From assembly GCA_921293015.1 (NCBI GenBank), contig OV121092.1:26831264-26895263 (forward strand): 64,000 bases of DNA, written 5' to 3'. The notes under the pieces are model-generated. The model was not told the DNA's origin, searched no databases, and saw only the letters and a list, made by a program, of their open reading frames with translations. The DNA comes from Phorcus lineatus (taxonomy: Eukaryota > Mollusca > Gastropoda > Trochida > Trochidae). This document shows, in pieces, positions 1 through 13,180 of this stretch (its first letter is position 1; every line of letters starts with the position of its first letter). The position numbers were made by a program, and so were the translations under genes.

Positions 1-851
1 ATTGAATGCCTCAAGATCATGATAAGCGTAATTAGATCAAATTAAAATGTCATATTATAGAGGTCCAACTAAAAGATCAAGTGAAAAGTCAAACGGTTTT
101 TTTTTCAAAAACCTTTTTCTGATTTCAAAATTCATCTATCCGTATCTCGTGACATTGCCCTATAACATTTAAGGTCAAACAAGCAATGGTAATTTATTTT
201 ATGTAACAACTATGTAATAATCAACAGCGATAATAGTTGGAATGAAGCATCTTTGCAAACCATAAATAAGGCGTGACCTTGCTATGACATTACCTTGATT
301 ACCTGATTGAAGCAAAAACCTTTTAAAATCTCGGTTCCTAGTATATATATATCAAATAAAGTCTCATAGCACATGACCTTTTCAACTGTTCATGTTAACG
401 AGGAATGCTTTTTCTGGATATGACAACTAGTTAACTTGACCTTTGACCTCGAATATGAGCATATCAAATGAATTTCAAGGTGTTATAAGCAATACATGAT
501 TTCTCTTGAATTTTCAATATAATTTCATTGTTTCAAAATTTTTATAAAATGGTGCACATGGCCACAACCAATATATAATGAGCTTGACCTTTGACATTTA
601 AGGTCACGCTATCAATGATCAATTTTCTTTGGTAATAACATTAATTCTTATCATCGTAAGGTGCTCCGCAAACCACGGTTTATTGTAGCGGTTTCGGTAA
701 TAATGATTCACGCGTTCAGATTGTCACCATTCTTAACCATTTAGCATTTAAATTAAAATTTCCGGCAACAATCAGTTCTTCTCACGAAAATTCACCATTG
801 ATAACGTTAACAACAAGTAAAACCCCTTCTCTGATGTTTCATAAATAAAGA
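1..851. other. AT-rich upstream region, no gene seen
   Basis: No coding exon or recognisable repeat is visible. An in-frame stop (846-848) lies just before the ATG at 852, so any earlier exon of the plus-strand gene would have to join at or after that point. The segment may hold the promoter or a further intron of that gene. Confidence 0.4.
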
Positions 852-3800
852 ATGGAAAACCTTTCATTCGTGTTTTGTGTGAAGGATATTGACGTTTCCT
901 TGATTTCGTTTCCGGTAGGAACCATTGGTGTCATGGCATTCACCTGCGGACCCAGTGCCGTCGGAACAGTGTACAGTCCTCTGTCTGGTGGTGATGAGGG
1001 GGCACATAGAATCCAGTCAAGTGATATAAAGATCTTGGGTGATGAAGATGATTTTCTAGCAGAAATACAAGATACAACTGTTAAAGGTAAATTGAAACAT
1101 CTTCGTTATCATAATCAAAATATGATATGATAAAATATGCATGCAAAATGGACATGTCCACGGATATATAAAAGACAAAATTGTAGTCGTTTAAAAAACC
1201 TGACTATCTGTCACTTTCTTTTTCTTCGATCTTATTCCTGATCCTTTAAACCCCAGTTCTCCCGAATGTGTCCAAACACTTCGGATCATTTTCATCCAGG
1301 TATTAAATAGAAACCACGTTTGATCCAAAACCAATCACTTATTCTTGACAATTATCCAAAATTACTCTGCACAAATCCATGACTTTCGCTGCAAATGTTT
1401 AAAGACACACCCACCATACCTGACCTCGCTTTAAGCCATTTAAACTGATCATTACAACAAATCTTATGAAACGGCCTCCTCGCCATAATTTTACAGAAGC
1501 TATGGAACTGACCTTATGCTGGTAGGTGCGATATTCAACCGTAAACACCTGAGTTGCTAAAGCACCATTCAAGGACATTCATATTACGACCCATAAAACT
1601 CTGTTTGGAATCAGGGTATTGGGGAAAATAGCTTTGAGGATGTGGCACGCCTGTACAAGAGAGATACAGAAACTAGACTCAATAACTTAGTCCTGTTTGA
1701 CTGTATTCAAAGGAGACTTTTTTACAGTCTACGTCCAGATTCAGCAAGTCTAGATTGACTGAATACACATATGAAATTAGGAACCCACAGAAAAACAATA
1801 TTATGGATGAAGGAACAGTAGATTATTAAAATTTTTCATAGACTAAATTTTAGTCTATCAATACCTTATCGTGGTGCGGTGGTTTTCGTACGTGGCCCGG
1901 AGATCTATGCCAGCCGGAACGTACATGCTTGCAGGCACGGTCACCCAAGCTGCGACGGGTAGAAATTCAGAAATTTGTGTCGTTCAAAAACATGCTGTCT
2001 TTCTCTTGCTATGCCTTCCTTTCCGTCTTTTCCTCTCAACCTTCCATCCCTTTATCCCTCATCTGTTAATCCCTCTTATTAATAGGATGATTTTCATCCT
2101 CCAATTTACATCAATCAACAATAAGTAGCAGTGGCGGTTCCAAGGAGGGGGGTTCAGGGGGTCCGTACCCCTTATTTTCTATCTTGAAAATCAATGATAG
2201 ATTCAAGTCTATAAAAAAGAATAGTAAATCATTTATAACGTAAGAAATAGCGCAATGGGGAATGGGGGTCCTGAACCCCCCCCCCCCCTTGATAATTTCT
2301 GAATACTGAGTAGGATCCAAAGCACCCCTTCTCCTCCTTCAATTAACTCACTATAAATTGGAAAGGTTTATGGTAAGAGGGAAAGTATACATTCTTTTTG
2401 TATACGGTATACCTGTACAATGTATTAATTCACTTTGAAGTTTCTGAGATGACATTTTCCTTAACTTACACCCTGCTATTGTTTTGTGATATTATTGATA
2501 ATTTTTCAGAGATACCACGTCGACAAAAAGATGTAGAGCCAGAAACAGAATATTTACTGACTCTTTTGAAAGAGAAAATTATTCGTGAGTATATTTAGTT
2601 GAATCATAGTTTTGCAAATTTGATTGTTTGTTAATTTAACATTGGCAAAACGTTCTGATACTTGATACAAATTTACCACTCATACAAGAACGTTATTCAG
2701 CGCATTATGATAACCTGTTTGCATAAGATCTTTTAATTTTTTGATAAACGAGGAACTCGCTTTTACAATTTAAAAATCGGTATGAGATGTTTACTTTGTA
2801 TATTTTACTGGGCATCGATTTCAAAATGGTATATGTAAATGTATACATTATTTGATATTGGTAAGTTTTTATACTAACGTCAATCATAATATTTAGACAG
2901 TTTTTATCAGTAATCAGGTTGCTAAGAAAGGTATCCTGTATGACATTATTTGCATTCTTAATGCATTCACTTAAAATTGCACTTACTTTATTTATCTCAT
3001 AATATATCGGTTTGGTAGTGAATAAGTTATTAGAATGAATAAGTAATCCCTCAATGGTCTCGTATCCTTTATCTTTTTTTAATGTTAAAGCATTGATTGA
3101 TATCAGCTTGCTATTTTTCAAATTTCAGTTTGCCTGAAGTATGTTACATTTTTGTATTCAGTGAATTTTGAAATATTGTTTTGTTTAAAAATCTTTTTTT
3201 AACAAACCTATTGAATAAATGCACGGCAGCTGCTATATTTCTTCATTATTTTGTTATCAATGTCTTTCCTAGTAGTCTTACAGCTTAGAGTTAAGGAACA
3301 AAGTTGATATAAAAGGTTATTTATACATAGTATCTAAATAGATGCATACATTGTTTGATATATATATAGTCTACTGGTTCATTGTTCATCTGGTTAAGGG
3401 GCTTCCTTGGGGCGGGATAGCGCAGTGTTTAGCGCGTTCGGCTTCGGATCAAGAGGTCCGTGGTTCGAATCCCGCCAGAGGCTCGGCAACTCTCTGTAGA
3501 AGAGAACTGATCTACGGGTAGTAAAGTTTGGGTACAGTGCCACCCATGGTTTGCTAGTTCCAGTCGATACTCGCAGGTTTCACCGCAATGCATAACCACA
3601 GTGGTGATGCGGACTTTCCCCCAGCCGCGATATACGTGAAATAATCTTGAAATCGGCGTAAAACCCAATATCCCCTCACCTCACCAGGGGCTTGACAATC
3701 GGTCTGCCATGTTGTTATTTCAGAGAATGAGATGACAAAATGCGTTGTAATTTTATATCTTCAAACATTATAACATTAAACCAAAAAATTGGATAGAATG

Positions 3801-6800
3801 TCACCATATAAATGATTTATGCTAAGACTAATCTGTAATGCCGTAGCAAGGCTTTTCACGCTCGTAGCACAAAAGAATGGCTTCATTTTCTTTAAAAATA
3901 ACAAACTGAAGATTGGTCTTCATATAAGTTCTTTACCAACCGGTTTCACAACATAGTGATCATCAGGGTAACTTAAGCAGCCCATGAGAGAAAATCCCCT
4001 TTGCCTAGCTCTGGTTTCCTCAATAGCTCCCTCACATGCTCCAACCAGTCATTTTCTCTTGTAAGTCTAGGAGTTTGAGTTGGGTGGACTGGTGCTGCTG
4101 GTCCAGTAAGATGAGGAACAAGAGGATCAGCTCTTATCAAAGCCACTGGCGGTACATTTGTGTAAGCTGCTGGAAGTACCTGAATCCTCTGTCTTTTCTT
4201 TGAATTCTCATCAGATACAGGAATAGAACGTGCTGTTCCTCCATTTTATACACAAGGCTGCTGCATCAGAGATATGCCTGTCCCATGGAAGGAATCCTTT
4301 GATGTTGTCGAACTTGGATTATGGTCAATGTTATCAACTGCTGCAACTGTAAAGATATTCCTTGCAAGCTTAGGGGGACATCACGTCGTATGATCTTAGA
4401 TGCCTTAGCTAGAGTAAGTGCCTCAGAATCAAAATCTTCAGTACATGCTTGCTTTAGAGCTGCTCCAATATCCTGGTCATATGCAAGTAGAACCTCTCTG
4501 CCTTCAGTATGAGATGTTAGGTCTGGAATGGCAGCTAAAATCCGGTTCTTAAGTCTTGTGGTATGCACTTGAACATCCTTCAAAGCAAGTTTCTGAAGCC
4601 TAGAAGTGTAAAGGTTCTTGATATCTCCCATACGGAATACAGGCCTGGCTTCCAAGGACTCTCTGTACGTTTCTATATATGAGACTATTTCAGCAAAAGC
4701 TATGCCATGTAAAACATTTTCTGATGAACCTTCTGCCAAGCCCTTTCCTAACAGTTTTTCTTGTTTGTAGAGTTTTGCTAAGCATTTGGCATGATACTGG
4801 GCATCAATCGCCACCATGTCCCCAGCAGCTAACTTTGCCAACAGTTGTGAGTCACACAGCTCTGTAGCACACCTTCTTACTTTGAAATCAACATCAAATG
4901 TAGAGGCACGGTGAAGGCCAGCAGACCCGGCAACTTTGTCACAAAAGATGCATGTGTCCTTTGCGTGCTGGTACTCAGAACTGAATCTTCTTGTTTTCAC
5001 CGGACTTGGCTCCTGTAGCTCTTCACTCTTTCTCTTACATGCTCTCAGAACCTTGGCATTACTTATTTTATTCCTCCACGACTTGTGCCAGGATGCACAT
5101 TTTTCATGTAATTCTTGTTCCAGCCCTGAGCTTAAATCTAAGAGATGTACAATAATATCTTGTGGCATGAAATTCAGTTCTTGAAATTTAAGAAGATTTT
5201 CAGCTACATATTTATATCCTGCACCAACTTCCTGTCGTGTTGAATTTGAAGGACATTGAAGGGTTTCTAAAGTTTTCTTCTGGCAAAGAATACATAAATT
5301 CCAGTCAGTTGGATTATCAGTCTGATTAGAAAGGTTTGGCTTCTGGATATCAACAACCTTATATAGCTTTGACATGGTAAGTTGTCATTAGTCTAAACCA
5401 TCAACACCACAACATGTGTATGTGCTCTTGTACCAGTACCATAGAAAACAAGAGCAAAAGTCAATATCATTAATATATAAACATGCCTCATTTTGAAAAG
5501 AAGTTTTCCAGATGTAAAGGTGATATGTTCAATCTTTTATACTATTTGTCAAGTTACAGGCTAAGTTTGTCAAGGATCTCAGCTTTGTAGATCATTTACT
5601 TGAGTCATGAGAAAATTGCGATTTGATGACAAATGAAACTATGAATAGACGTTCAGACATTTTGCCTTGATATAATCCAATTTAAAGAGTTTAAACTAGG
5701 CTCAACTCTATATATATATAAAAGCAATAATTAGCTTCTTAAACACTGAAAATTTTCAACACAAAAAAATGACTGGTCCCCGAGAGCAGTTCACTTTTGA
5801 TTATCTCCCTTGAATTCCTTAGGAAAAGATGTTAATGACTATGGGACCAATTTTGTTTTATTCAATTGATTTTTTTGTTACTTGCGTATACATACATGAT
5901 GTATGTGATACTTTGTTTCCTTTTATCAACATTTCCATATTTTTAACAATCAATTTTATCAGATACATACCATTTTTTCCAAGAGCAAATTTTCTTGTTG
6001 TGTCGTCTGCTAGCGGCCATTTTGAAGGGAGCAGTCATTATTTTTTTTTTTTTTAACTATGTATTATTTTTCAAAAGATGCTTATTTTTTCCTTTACATG
6101 CTATTAAACAGAAAAAGAATTAATCTGGAGCTTTGATTTTTTTTTCAATATTCACAAATTCTTAAGTTTAAATTTTAGACCTTTTATGTTGATTTTAATT
6201 TGCTGTTTTGAATAATTGATTCTATCTTATGTTTTTTTTGTTTTCACTGACTTTGTTGGCCTCAATTATCCAATTAGACACCAAAGTCATGACTCTGCAA
6301 TGATTAGTTAAAAAGTATTATAAGTATTTCAATAAATTGGCGGCCATTTTGAAAAAATGGCGGAAATGGCCACTAGAGGGAGCTGTTGAGGTGGATCCAC
6401 ATCCCAAAATAATTAGTAGGCTTCATGCAATCTATGTACAAAGTTTCATGCTTTTAACCCTTAACCGCCCCACTATTATACATTGTGTTGCTAATGGTAT
6501 AGCGTTAACAATGGCAAGGGACGTAATTCATGACGTCATATGCATACCACTAAAAATATATATAGTAAATGCGACGTCAACATGATTTCATATTAGTTAC
6601 AGTTCAATTTAGGGGTATATCCATCAATAATATATATACAGTTAAAAGCGTTGATAAAAAAACAACAGCACACAACATTCATGAATAAACAGGAATGTTC
6701 CCACAAAATATACTCAAATAGTCAGTCTTGTTTTATTATTGCATAATAAAGTTCATAATGTCAGTTAGTTTGAATATGATCGCGTTTAGTACATAAAACA

Positions 6801-9800
6801 TTCATTATGTGATTGAGAGTGATAAACTGTTCTATCAATGAAATGAAATATGGCTGTCAACGTCACTCTATGACGTCACTTAGAATTATGAACTTGTCAG
6901 TAGGTCCATTTAACTTGTTGGTACTATCATGAAATTTCAACCTACAATGTTGAAATTACTACTTCCATATGTGACTGTCATTCCAAAGTTACTGTTTTGA
7001 ACGTAATGTGAAAATATTCGCTACGATATCAAACACGATATCTTATTTTCTAAAGTACTGTCTGCATGTCTTACTTAAAAGAGTTTAGTTTCAACATTAT
7101 ATAACAATAATCATTTCTGTAAATTCTGTATATAAACAGAATATCTTTCCCTTCGGTTCACCCTTTTATCCCATCTTTGAAGTGTAAACGTCGATAAAGA
7201 TCTACATTTCTACCTCAATAGATGAAATAAACAAGGTAGTTGTATTTTTCCATCCTCTATCACCACTTAGGACAATGGGAGTTTCTTCTCACTCCCACCA
7301 TGCTGTGTTTGTTCCAATAAACCAATACTTCCCTCTATATAACAAATACATCTATCACTTTTCAGATCTACAAGAGTCAGGATTCCTTCAGACAATCCCC
7401 AAAACATCTGTTTGTAGGAAAGATGAGAGTGCTTGGGGTATGTTCATTAAAAATAATATTTCAAAATATTTATTCTTATTATGGTGAAAAGTTTTACAGC
7501 ACAATGATCTTTGATTATCAACGGCAGTCTTTCCCCTCGGAGGTTTATCAGGCATAAATACAACATATGTTACAAGTATAATGCTTGCTGGGCCAGAAAT
7601 GTTGAATATATATCTCATCATTTGAAATTATTAAATGATCATGTTCAAATTATGTTTTTAACATTTATGTTTTGCTTGTATGATTTGGCTTACTAATATG
7701 TTTCATTTTCAGGTCGCTGTAAAGATCCTAATTGTAAAAGTCCTCCCTCGCAACCTCTGAGTGCTTTGAATATAGAAAACCTCAGAAAGCCAGTCAGAAT
7801 GGTTGGTGGAACGAAGAAATTATGGGAGAACACAAAACATTTCAATGTGAGCCCGAAGAAGAAAAAGTATGTGTTCTTGACTGGCGCCTCGTCTAATCAT
7901 TTCAAAGAGACTCAAGCGTCCATACAATCCCTGTACAGTAACGTGTTTCCCCATCTAACCAACTACTCTCTGGTGTATTATGATCTTGGGCTGAAAGAAG
8001 AGGAAAGAGCAATTGTAAGTTGGAATAAACATCAAATGATTTACTTTTGGGGTTACAGCTTTGACAAAGTTTTAACAGTTTAAAGGGACACGGAGTATGT
8101 TGGTTCGAGTCAAATATGTCAAACTTCATAAATGGTGTTATTTAATCGAGAGGTAGTGGTTGTTTCAGAAAATCAGTATCCTGGTGCTTATCATTTCAGT
8201 ATAGTGACAATAAACGGCTTAGTGTCGCGATTTTTAACCGAATCCGGACAGTGGCGTGCGCCAATGATTCAAACGTAATTTCGGAAACTTATTTACAGCA
8301 GACACAAAAACAAACATTGGTTGATAGTGTTCAGTAGGTCATTCAACTAATTTACACGTTAATTTGACGCATAATTTCGAACTAACATTTTATAGAGCCG
8401 TTTTCCGATTATCAGTCAAAACATAAAATATCATAATTTTGGCATTTTTGAGATAAAATGCAAGTTTTTGGAGGCGATTTGAACTCAACTTAGGTCATAA
8501 GGTAATTTGACGTGAATCTAAACCTTGGCACGAAGCACAAATATTTATTCAAGACAGAGTTGTTAAACGATATTCCATTGGTTTGATGAAGAGGGCGCCA
8601 TCTGTGTTGCAATATTTTACAATGGTTGAATGAGCCACAATTATCCCCCACCTGTAATAAAGGTTAACGTGAGAAGAAAGATTAATTTTGAGTTGCCAGT
8701 GTGCAGAGTTGGTATTCACAAGTTTCATTCGATTTTCGATTTAATGCATGTGAATCTTTTTATATAAATCATCATTTATTATTACCTTTTTTTCTCAATA
8801 GTCGCTCATGTATTTCTTTAACCGTTGCAAAATGATATGACTGAATATTTTTCCTCAACAACCAATTTTTTCTGATAGTCAAACAGGTTAAAACTCTGTT
8901 ATTTCTTTGTTTATTGGATATTTTTGAATTTGTTGGCAAATGTAAATGTGTATAAAATATCAACTAATTTTTACCGTAGCGCAAGAAATAAAGTACCATG
9001 TCCATGGAAAAGGTTCCTACAATGTTGAAAGTATCTAGAGTGTTCCCAGAAAAATTCTAGATACGGGGTGCGTTTATCTATTGAATATGTTCTAATATTT
9101 CTACAAATTTAGAACCTCTTTGCAAAGAGATTAAATGATCTGACGTCCTTCATTTGGGTCCTGAGCAAAATGATAACAGTTATAATCGTCACGGTTTTAT
9201 TGAACGTCACCGTTGATCAATGGACCTTGGCGACAGATACATTAGTGGCATGTCGAATATATAAAGACATTTTTTCATTATTCAAGCATATATTCGAGAA
9301 GTCAAAGTGAAACGTGTGAAATAAGAATGGATTCGATAAACACATTAATACATATATACATATATATGCTTGTTCTTCAGCCTGCCCATTGTGCTTTATC
9401 TGTAGTTGGTAAGAACAAGATCATGCTTCATTTGAAAAGACATAGTTATAAGGGTATTCCTGCTTCATGACTGTGAATATAAAGGAGCCTTTTAAATAGT
9501 CTAGGTCCACATTCAGCAAGTCTAGATTGACTGAATACACATATGAAATTAGGAGCCCAAAGAAAAAAAAATTATGGATGAAGGAACAGTAAATTATCAA
9601 AATATTTCATAGACTAAATTATAGTCTATTATGAGGGCTACCCTATTTGTAAAGTCAGTAATGACAAACAGTTGCTACTATCTACAGTTATTAAATATCA
9701 AAATATGGTTCGTTTGCTACTCTTTCAGATGAAATCATCCAGTTAACATATTGTCAATTTTCAGGTGAAGAACTTCACTGGTATTGAACTGAAAGATTTT

Positions 9801-10708
9801 CCATTTGATAAGTTTTCACGTACTTTCAAGTTCCTCAGAGGTTTTACATGGAAACCACTTATTGTATTGGTAAGTACAGGTTTTCTGTTAAAATCCAATA
9901 TGACCATATCGCTGAAGAACTATATCACTTTTTTTATTTCAGTCTTTGATTGTCCTGATGACTCTTTTTATTTTAAGGTCTTGAGCTTAAATTCTGTAAT
10001 ACTTATAGACAGCCAACGAACATGACCCCAAAGTAACGGATCTTTTGATTTATGAATATGTGTTTTATCAATTTTGGCTTGATTTGAGCATTGATTTCAG
10101 TTGTTATTGAGAAAAGGGAGTTGAAAGCTTTATTTTGAATTGTTTTTATTATTATTGTAAACACATTCATCAGTATCTATTTTAATATGTTTTCATTCCA
10201 GTCACATCTGGACAGTGCTGAATTTGTTTTGTGGATGGATTCATCTTTATACTTTGCTGGAGATGCAAGACCTTATTTTGACAATGCGACGCACACTGGG
10301 ATCATTTTGAACAGAAACAGATTTGCATTTGCGCAACATACTTACACCAAGATGTTCTCTTATTTTGCCGAGGAATCTTGCAACTTTGCTGAATATGGGG
10401 AGCTCGAAGGAGGCTTCCTTGTCTTGCACAACGAGCCATTCATCCGCCATCTTGTTTTAGAACCTTGGAGCGCATGCGCACTCGATGAAAACTGCATGTG
10501 CCCGGAAGAGACAAAATCTATGCTTGCTTGTAACCTTACCCTACGAAAGTACGGCAAATGTCACCGATATGATCAGTCAGCGATGAGTTTGATATTAAGC
10601 AAACTTTTTCGAGAATATGTTGAAAGTCTTATAGTCAAAAAGAAAATTCATTCGGTAAGGAGGGGCCAAAATGGAACATTTCTTACTAACGGTGGCGTAG
10701 TGAAATAA
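852..10708 (+). CDS. Glycosyltransferase-like protein with DUF1647-type domain (six exons, 431 aa)
   Basis: Exons 852-1086, 2510-2584, 7366-7437, 7713-8014, 9765-9869 and 10202-10708 join in phase through GT-AG introns to 431 codons plus TAA. Residues 180-191 (YVFLTGASSNHF), an LVYYDLGL stretch, FTWKPLIVL, WMDSS at 274-278 and HRYDQS at 384-389 are the order of motifs expected for DUF1647-type, nucleotide-sugar-transferase-like proteins. Family knowledge suggests a Golgi or ER lumenal enzyme; the substrate is unknown. Residues about 16-32 are weakly hydrophobic and could be a signal anchor, giving a type II topology. The start at 852 follows an in-frame stop at 846, but an AG at 849-850 means an upstream exon is possible. 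The C-terminal half is cysteine-rich, as expected for a lumenal protein. An AATAAA overlaps the stop codon (10704-10709). Domain identity is from recognition, not a search. Confidence 0.85.
1700..1862. repeat. Short interspersed repeat, copy 1
   Basis: About 155 bp that recurs at 9475-9633 in the same orientation with few differences (shared core gtctagattgactgaataca). Both copies lie in introns of the glycosyltransferase-like gene. The right part carries a small inverted repeat (tagactaaa / tttagtcta). Family unknown. Confidence 0.75.
2125..2305. repeat. Fold-back element with G-rich/C-rich ends
   Basis: The left end (gtggcggttccaaggagggg, then ggttcagggggtcc) is roughly complementary to the right end (gggggtcctgaacccccccc), with an AT-rich middle. 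It resembles a non-autonomous fold-back transposon. No transposase is present. Confidence 0.45.
2585..3407. other. Intron 2, left part, no supported gene
   Basis: AT-rich intron DNA. A 138-codon open frame on the minus strand (2705-3121) has no recognisable domain, and its composition is like that of the surrounding intron, so it is not called as a gene. Confidence 0.5.
3408..3676 (+). repeat. tRNA-derived SINE
   Basis: The head looks like a tRNA gene: A-box-like gatagcgcagtgtttagcg and B-box ggttcgaatcc (about 3464-3474). A roughly 190-bp unrelated body follows, ending in cgtgaaataatcttgaaatc and ggcgtaaaaccc. A second, diverged copy lies inverted at 17214-17460, which shows that this is a dispersed SINE family and not a working tRNA gene. 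Confidence 0.8.
3973..5375 (-). pseudogene. Broken copy of a multicopy zinc-cysteine protein, likely mobile-element derived
   Basis: An open frame from ATG at 5373-5375 runs 369 codons to a stop at 4266. It has a CxxC near residues 28-31 (CILCQ), a second CxxC near 142-145 (CIFC) and a YHAKCLAKLY segment, a pattern I associate with long, highly repeated uncharacterised proteins of corals and molluscs. Past the stop, in another frame at about 4240-3973, there is clear residual coding (NVPPVALI, NDWLEHVRELL, KGDFLSWAA then TAA) that matches the C terminus I would expect for such proteins. The large middle part is missing and the two pieces are out of frame, so I read this as an internally deleted copy. 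It lies antisense in intron 2 of the glycosyltransferase-like gene. The element class and biochemical role are unknown to me. Confidence 0.6.
5376..7365. other. Intron 2, right part: short repeats only
   Basis: No exon is visible. The segment gcggccattttgaa occurs at about 6012 and again at about 6340, beside aaaatggcggaaatgg as a short inverted repeat. Palindromic CRE-like tgacgtca cores occur near 6531 and 6872. Otherwise AT-rich, featureless intron. Confidence 0.45.
8079..8420. repeat. Interspersed element starting ttaaagggacac
   Basis: The left end (aaagggacacggagtatgtt, then gtcaaatatgtcaaactt, then gtgacaataaac) recurs in diverged form at about 21360, 43385-43716 and 56580-56955. In those copies one end reads acacagagtatg or its complement, so the element has terminal inverted repeats. 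The right end of this copy is not clear. Likely a MITE. Confidence 0.5.
8421..9474. other. Intron 4 remainder, nothing supported
   Basis: AT-rich intron with a short tata-rich run near 9350. No exon, RNA gene or clear repeat was seen. Confidence 0.4.
9475..9633. repeat. Short interspersed repeat, copy 2
   Basis: Direct repeat of 1700-1862, in intron 4 of the glycosyltransferase-like gene. The shared segments include attcagcaagtctagattga and ggatgaaggaacagta. Confidence 0.75.
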
Positions 10709-12814
10709 AGTATTTGATCTTATCTCGTTTGATTTTGTTTTCAAGCGCTTTTAAAGTAATCGAACTGTTTGAAAGATAAAGCTCCACACGCAGATGGTCT
10801 ACTTGAAATAAAAAAAAACCTGAAGGTTAATGTAAAAGAAGCAGAAATATGGTGGGGTTTTTTTAAATGTTGATTTAAACTTACCCCTAAAACACTAGTC
10901 TATGGCAAATGTATCATCTTCAGAGGATAAAACATCTCATTACTCAACCCAGTCACCGGTAGTCGTAGAAGAATTTGTAATATATCCCACTGGCAGTAAT
11001 TTTTTGTGAACACCTTTATTCATTTGAGGTAGGGATACGGATTCTCACATCTTAGCTTAACATTTGTACGTTTGTTTTAAAACTATTACTCTCGATTATA
11101 AAAACATTGTCTTGCAAAAGGAGACATTTATTTTAGCGACATCACCTTATATATCTAAAAGAAACGTGCTCCTGACCCTTTAACATAGCTTTTAAATGAC
11201 AACTTGAAATATATAGATATAATAAATTGAATCAAGTAACAAATAACAAGAAATCAAGCAACAATTTTACAATGTCGAAAGATGTTTTATGCGAAATGTC
11301 CAGGCAAGAAATTGTACCTGGTCGACATTGGATATAAAGATAAGAGAAATGAATGTCCATTCTATTGCTCAAAGGGATTTAGAAAGCGACATTACCCAAC
11401 TTTTCAAGCAAGCGGTCTGATATGTTAAAAATATTCGTCATTATTGTTAACTTCATACCAAGACTCTTGAAGAAATATCCTGATGAAAATTCGGAGATTG
11501 ATATGTGAATAGTATCAGCAACAATAAAACCGAGCTGACAGAGAATTGATATGTTGGTACCTTCCATGGCGTTAAGCCAGTCATGAGACCAGACTTTGAA
11601 ATGTAACAGATTCATTTCCAACACTTCTTTAGTGGTGTTGACCCCCAACTCGGATGTTATTCGTAAAAAATTCTCTCATTGGCTCTTACAACGCCGGTCA
11701 CAAAGGGCTGATTTTTAATGCTTTACACTTTATTAAGTTTACATCAGGATTTATGTTCTCAAATAAACACCCTTGAAGTGACTAACAAACGCAACTGCTT
11801 TTTTTGATTGGGCCCACAGGCCTTTCAAACGCTTTTTGTAGCTTTAGTCCCTCACTCATGCTTGCTTGTGAGTGCCGATCTAAATTTCTACTATCTATTG
11901 GCCAAGCAGGAAAGAGTTTTTTCCGTGTGAATTAACAGTGAAGACATCCAGGGTATGAGTAGAGATTAATGGAAATGTGCACCATGGGTTATTGTGGATG
12001 AGTATTATGTGTCCACATAATCAGGTTTTCCTATAATGTAAAGCTACTTTACGAAAGTTTGTTTCTTAACTTTCGTACTAAGTGCAAATATAATATAGGT
12101 GAATCAATCTGAAATGTGTAGTGTGTATTGTGTTTAAGAGAACAGGTTTGGTTGATATTAAAATGATGTTCGATGGGGCATGTCTCCTCTTATTCAATTA
12201 ATCATCTAATCGCATTAACTGAAACTGCGGAGCGTGCAACATTTATTGAAATGCTTCTTTAAATTTTCGCCTTTTTTCTACACTACATACAATGGACTGA
12301 GAACACACTGGTACACACTTACAAGCAAAAATTTGTTTAATTTCTTTCGAACATATCATGTATCATAGCATATTATACCATATAACAATTAGTTTGTGGT
12401 ATATTGGTCGAGTGGTGCCACTATCACCCATCCGAAAGAATTATTTTATACTGATATCCACGGCCGAGCAGGACCACTTTTGGAAGAAGTTTATCCAACC
12501 TGGATCCAAAATCATGAAAAACCTTATTTTTCTTGATTACTTATAAAATTGTCCTTTCGAGATACTTTTTCGCAAAAAAGTGCAAGATATATCATATTTA
12601 CCAATGACCAATTTACCAAAGAAGAAATAAATGATTAATTTTCTAATTTGGACCATATTTTTCTTTTGAGGAATGCACATTTTTTCCTTGCATAGGACAT
12701 ATCTGTCCCTTATATATGTTGTGTAAAAATGATAATTTCCCAAAATTATCTCAAATCTGTCAATTTTATAGCAAGTAATTGGTGATTCACCTAGTTTTAA
12801 ACCAATAAATAGAG
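10709..12814. other. Intergenic, no supported gene
   Basis: Downstream of the glycosyltransferase-like stop. A second AATAAA-type signal occurs near 10808. Small open frames are present (for example minus 11379-11648, 89 codons) but lack any recognised domain or splice context. Confidence 0.45.
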
Positions 12815-13180
12815 ATTATTATCCGAGGAATTGTGTCATATGACTTTTACGAAACGAGTGTGAGTTGTTGTATTACCCGAGCGAGAGCGAGGCTTAAACA
12901 TAAATTCGCACGAGCTTCGTAAAAGTCATATGACACATTTGCAAGGAAAATAATACCGTTTCTCCTCTATTTCAAACGCATGGAAATATTCAGAAAACGG
13001 CTTCCTTCCCTTCCGACGGCCCGCTACAGTGACGTCACGAACAATTATTGTATGACGTCACAGACGACGAAATACGGTTACTCGCGCTTAGACAATCGTT
13101 TCTAGGCAAAGTGATATGTGCCCATGTGCTCATATTGAAAATACGTCACCACTTATCAATAATCCTATGGGTAATAATAC
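12815..13180 (+). mobile_element. MITE with attattaccc-type ends, copy 1
   Basis: The left part holds a long hairpin: tgtgtcatatgacttttacg at about 12834 and its complement cgtaaaagtcatatgacac at about 12917. The ends read attattatccgagg and its inverted counterpart cctatgggtaataat. The right half carries two CRE-like sites (gtgacgtcac, atgacgtcac). A second copy lies inverted at 18020-18372, which defines the element and its ends. No coding capacity. Confidence 0.75.

Noticed and set aside
2705-3121. 138-codon minus-strand open frame
   Set aside because: No domain, intron-like composition, inside intron 2 of the glycosyltransferase-like gene, no splice or repeat support.
3411-3484. Functional tRNA gene
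   Set aside because: It has A- and B-box-like sequence, but the cloverleaf is poor, it runs into a SINE body and a second copy exists at 17214-17460.
11379-11648. 89-codon minus-strand open frame
   Set aside because: No recognisable family and no supporting exon or promoter.
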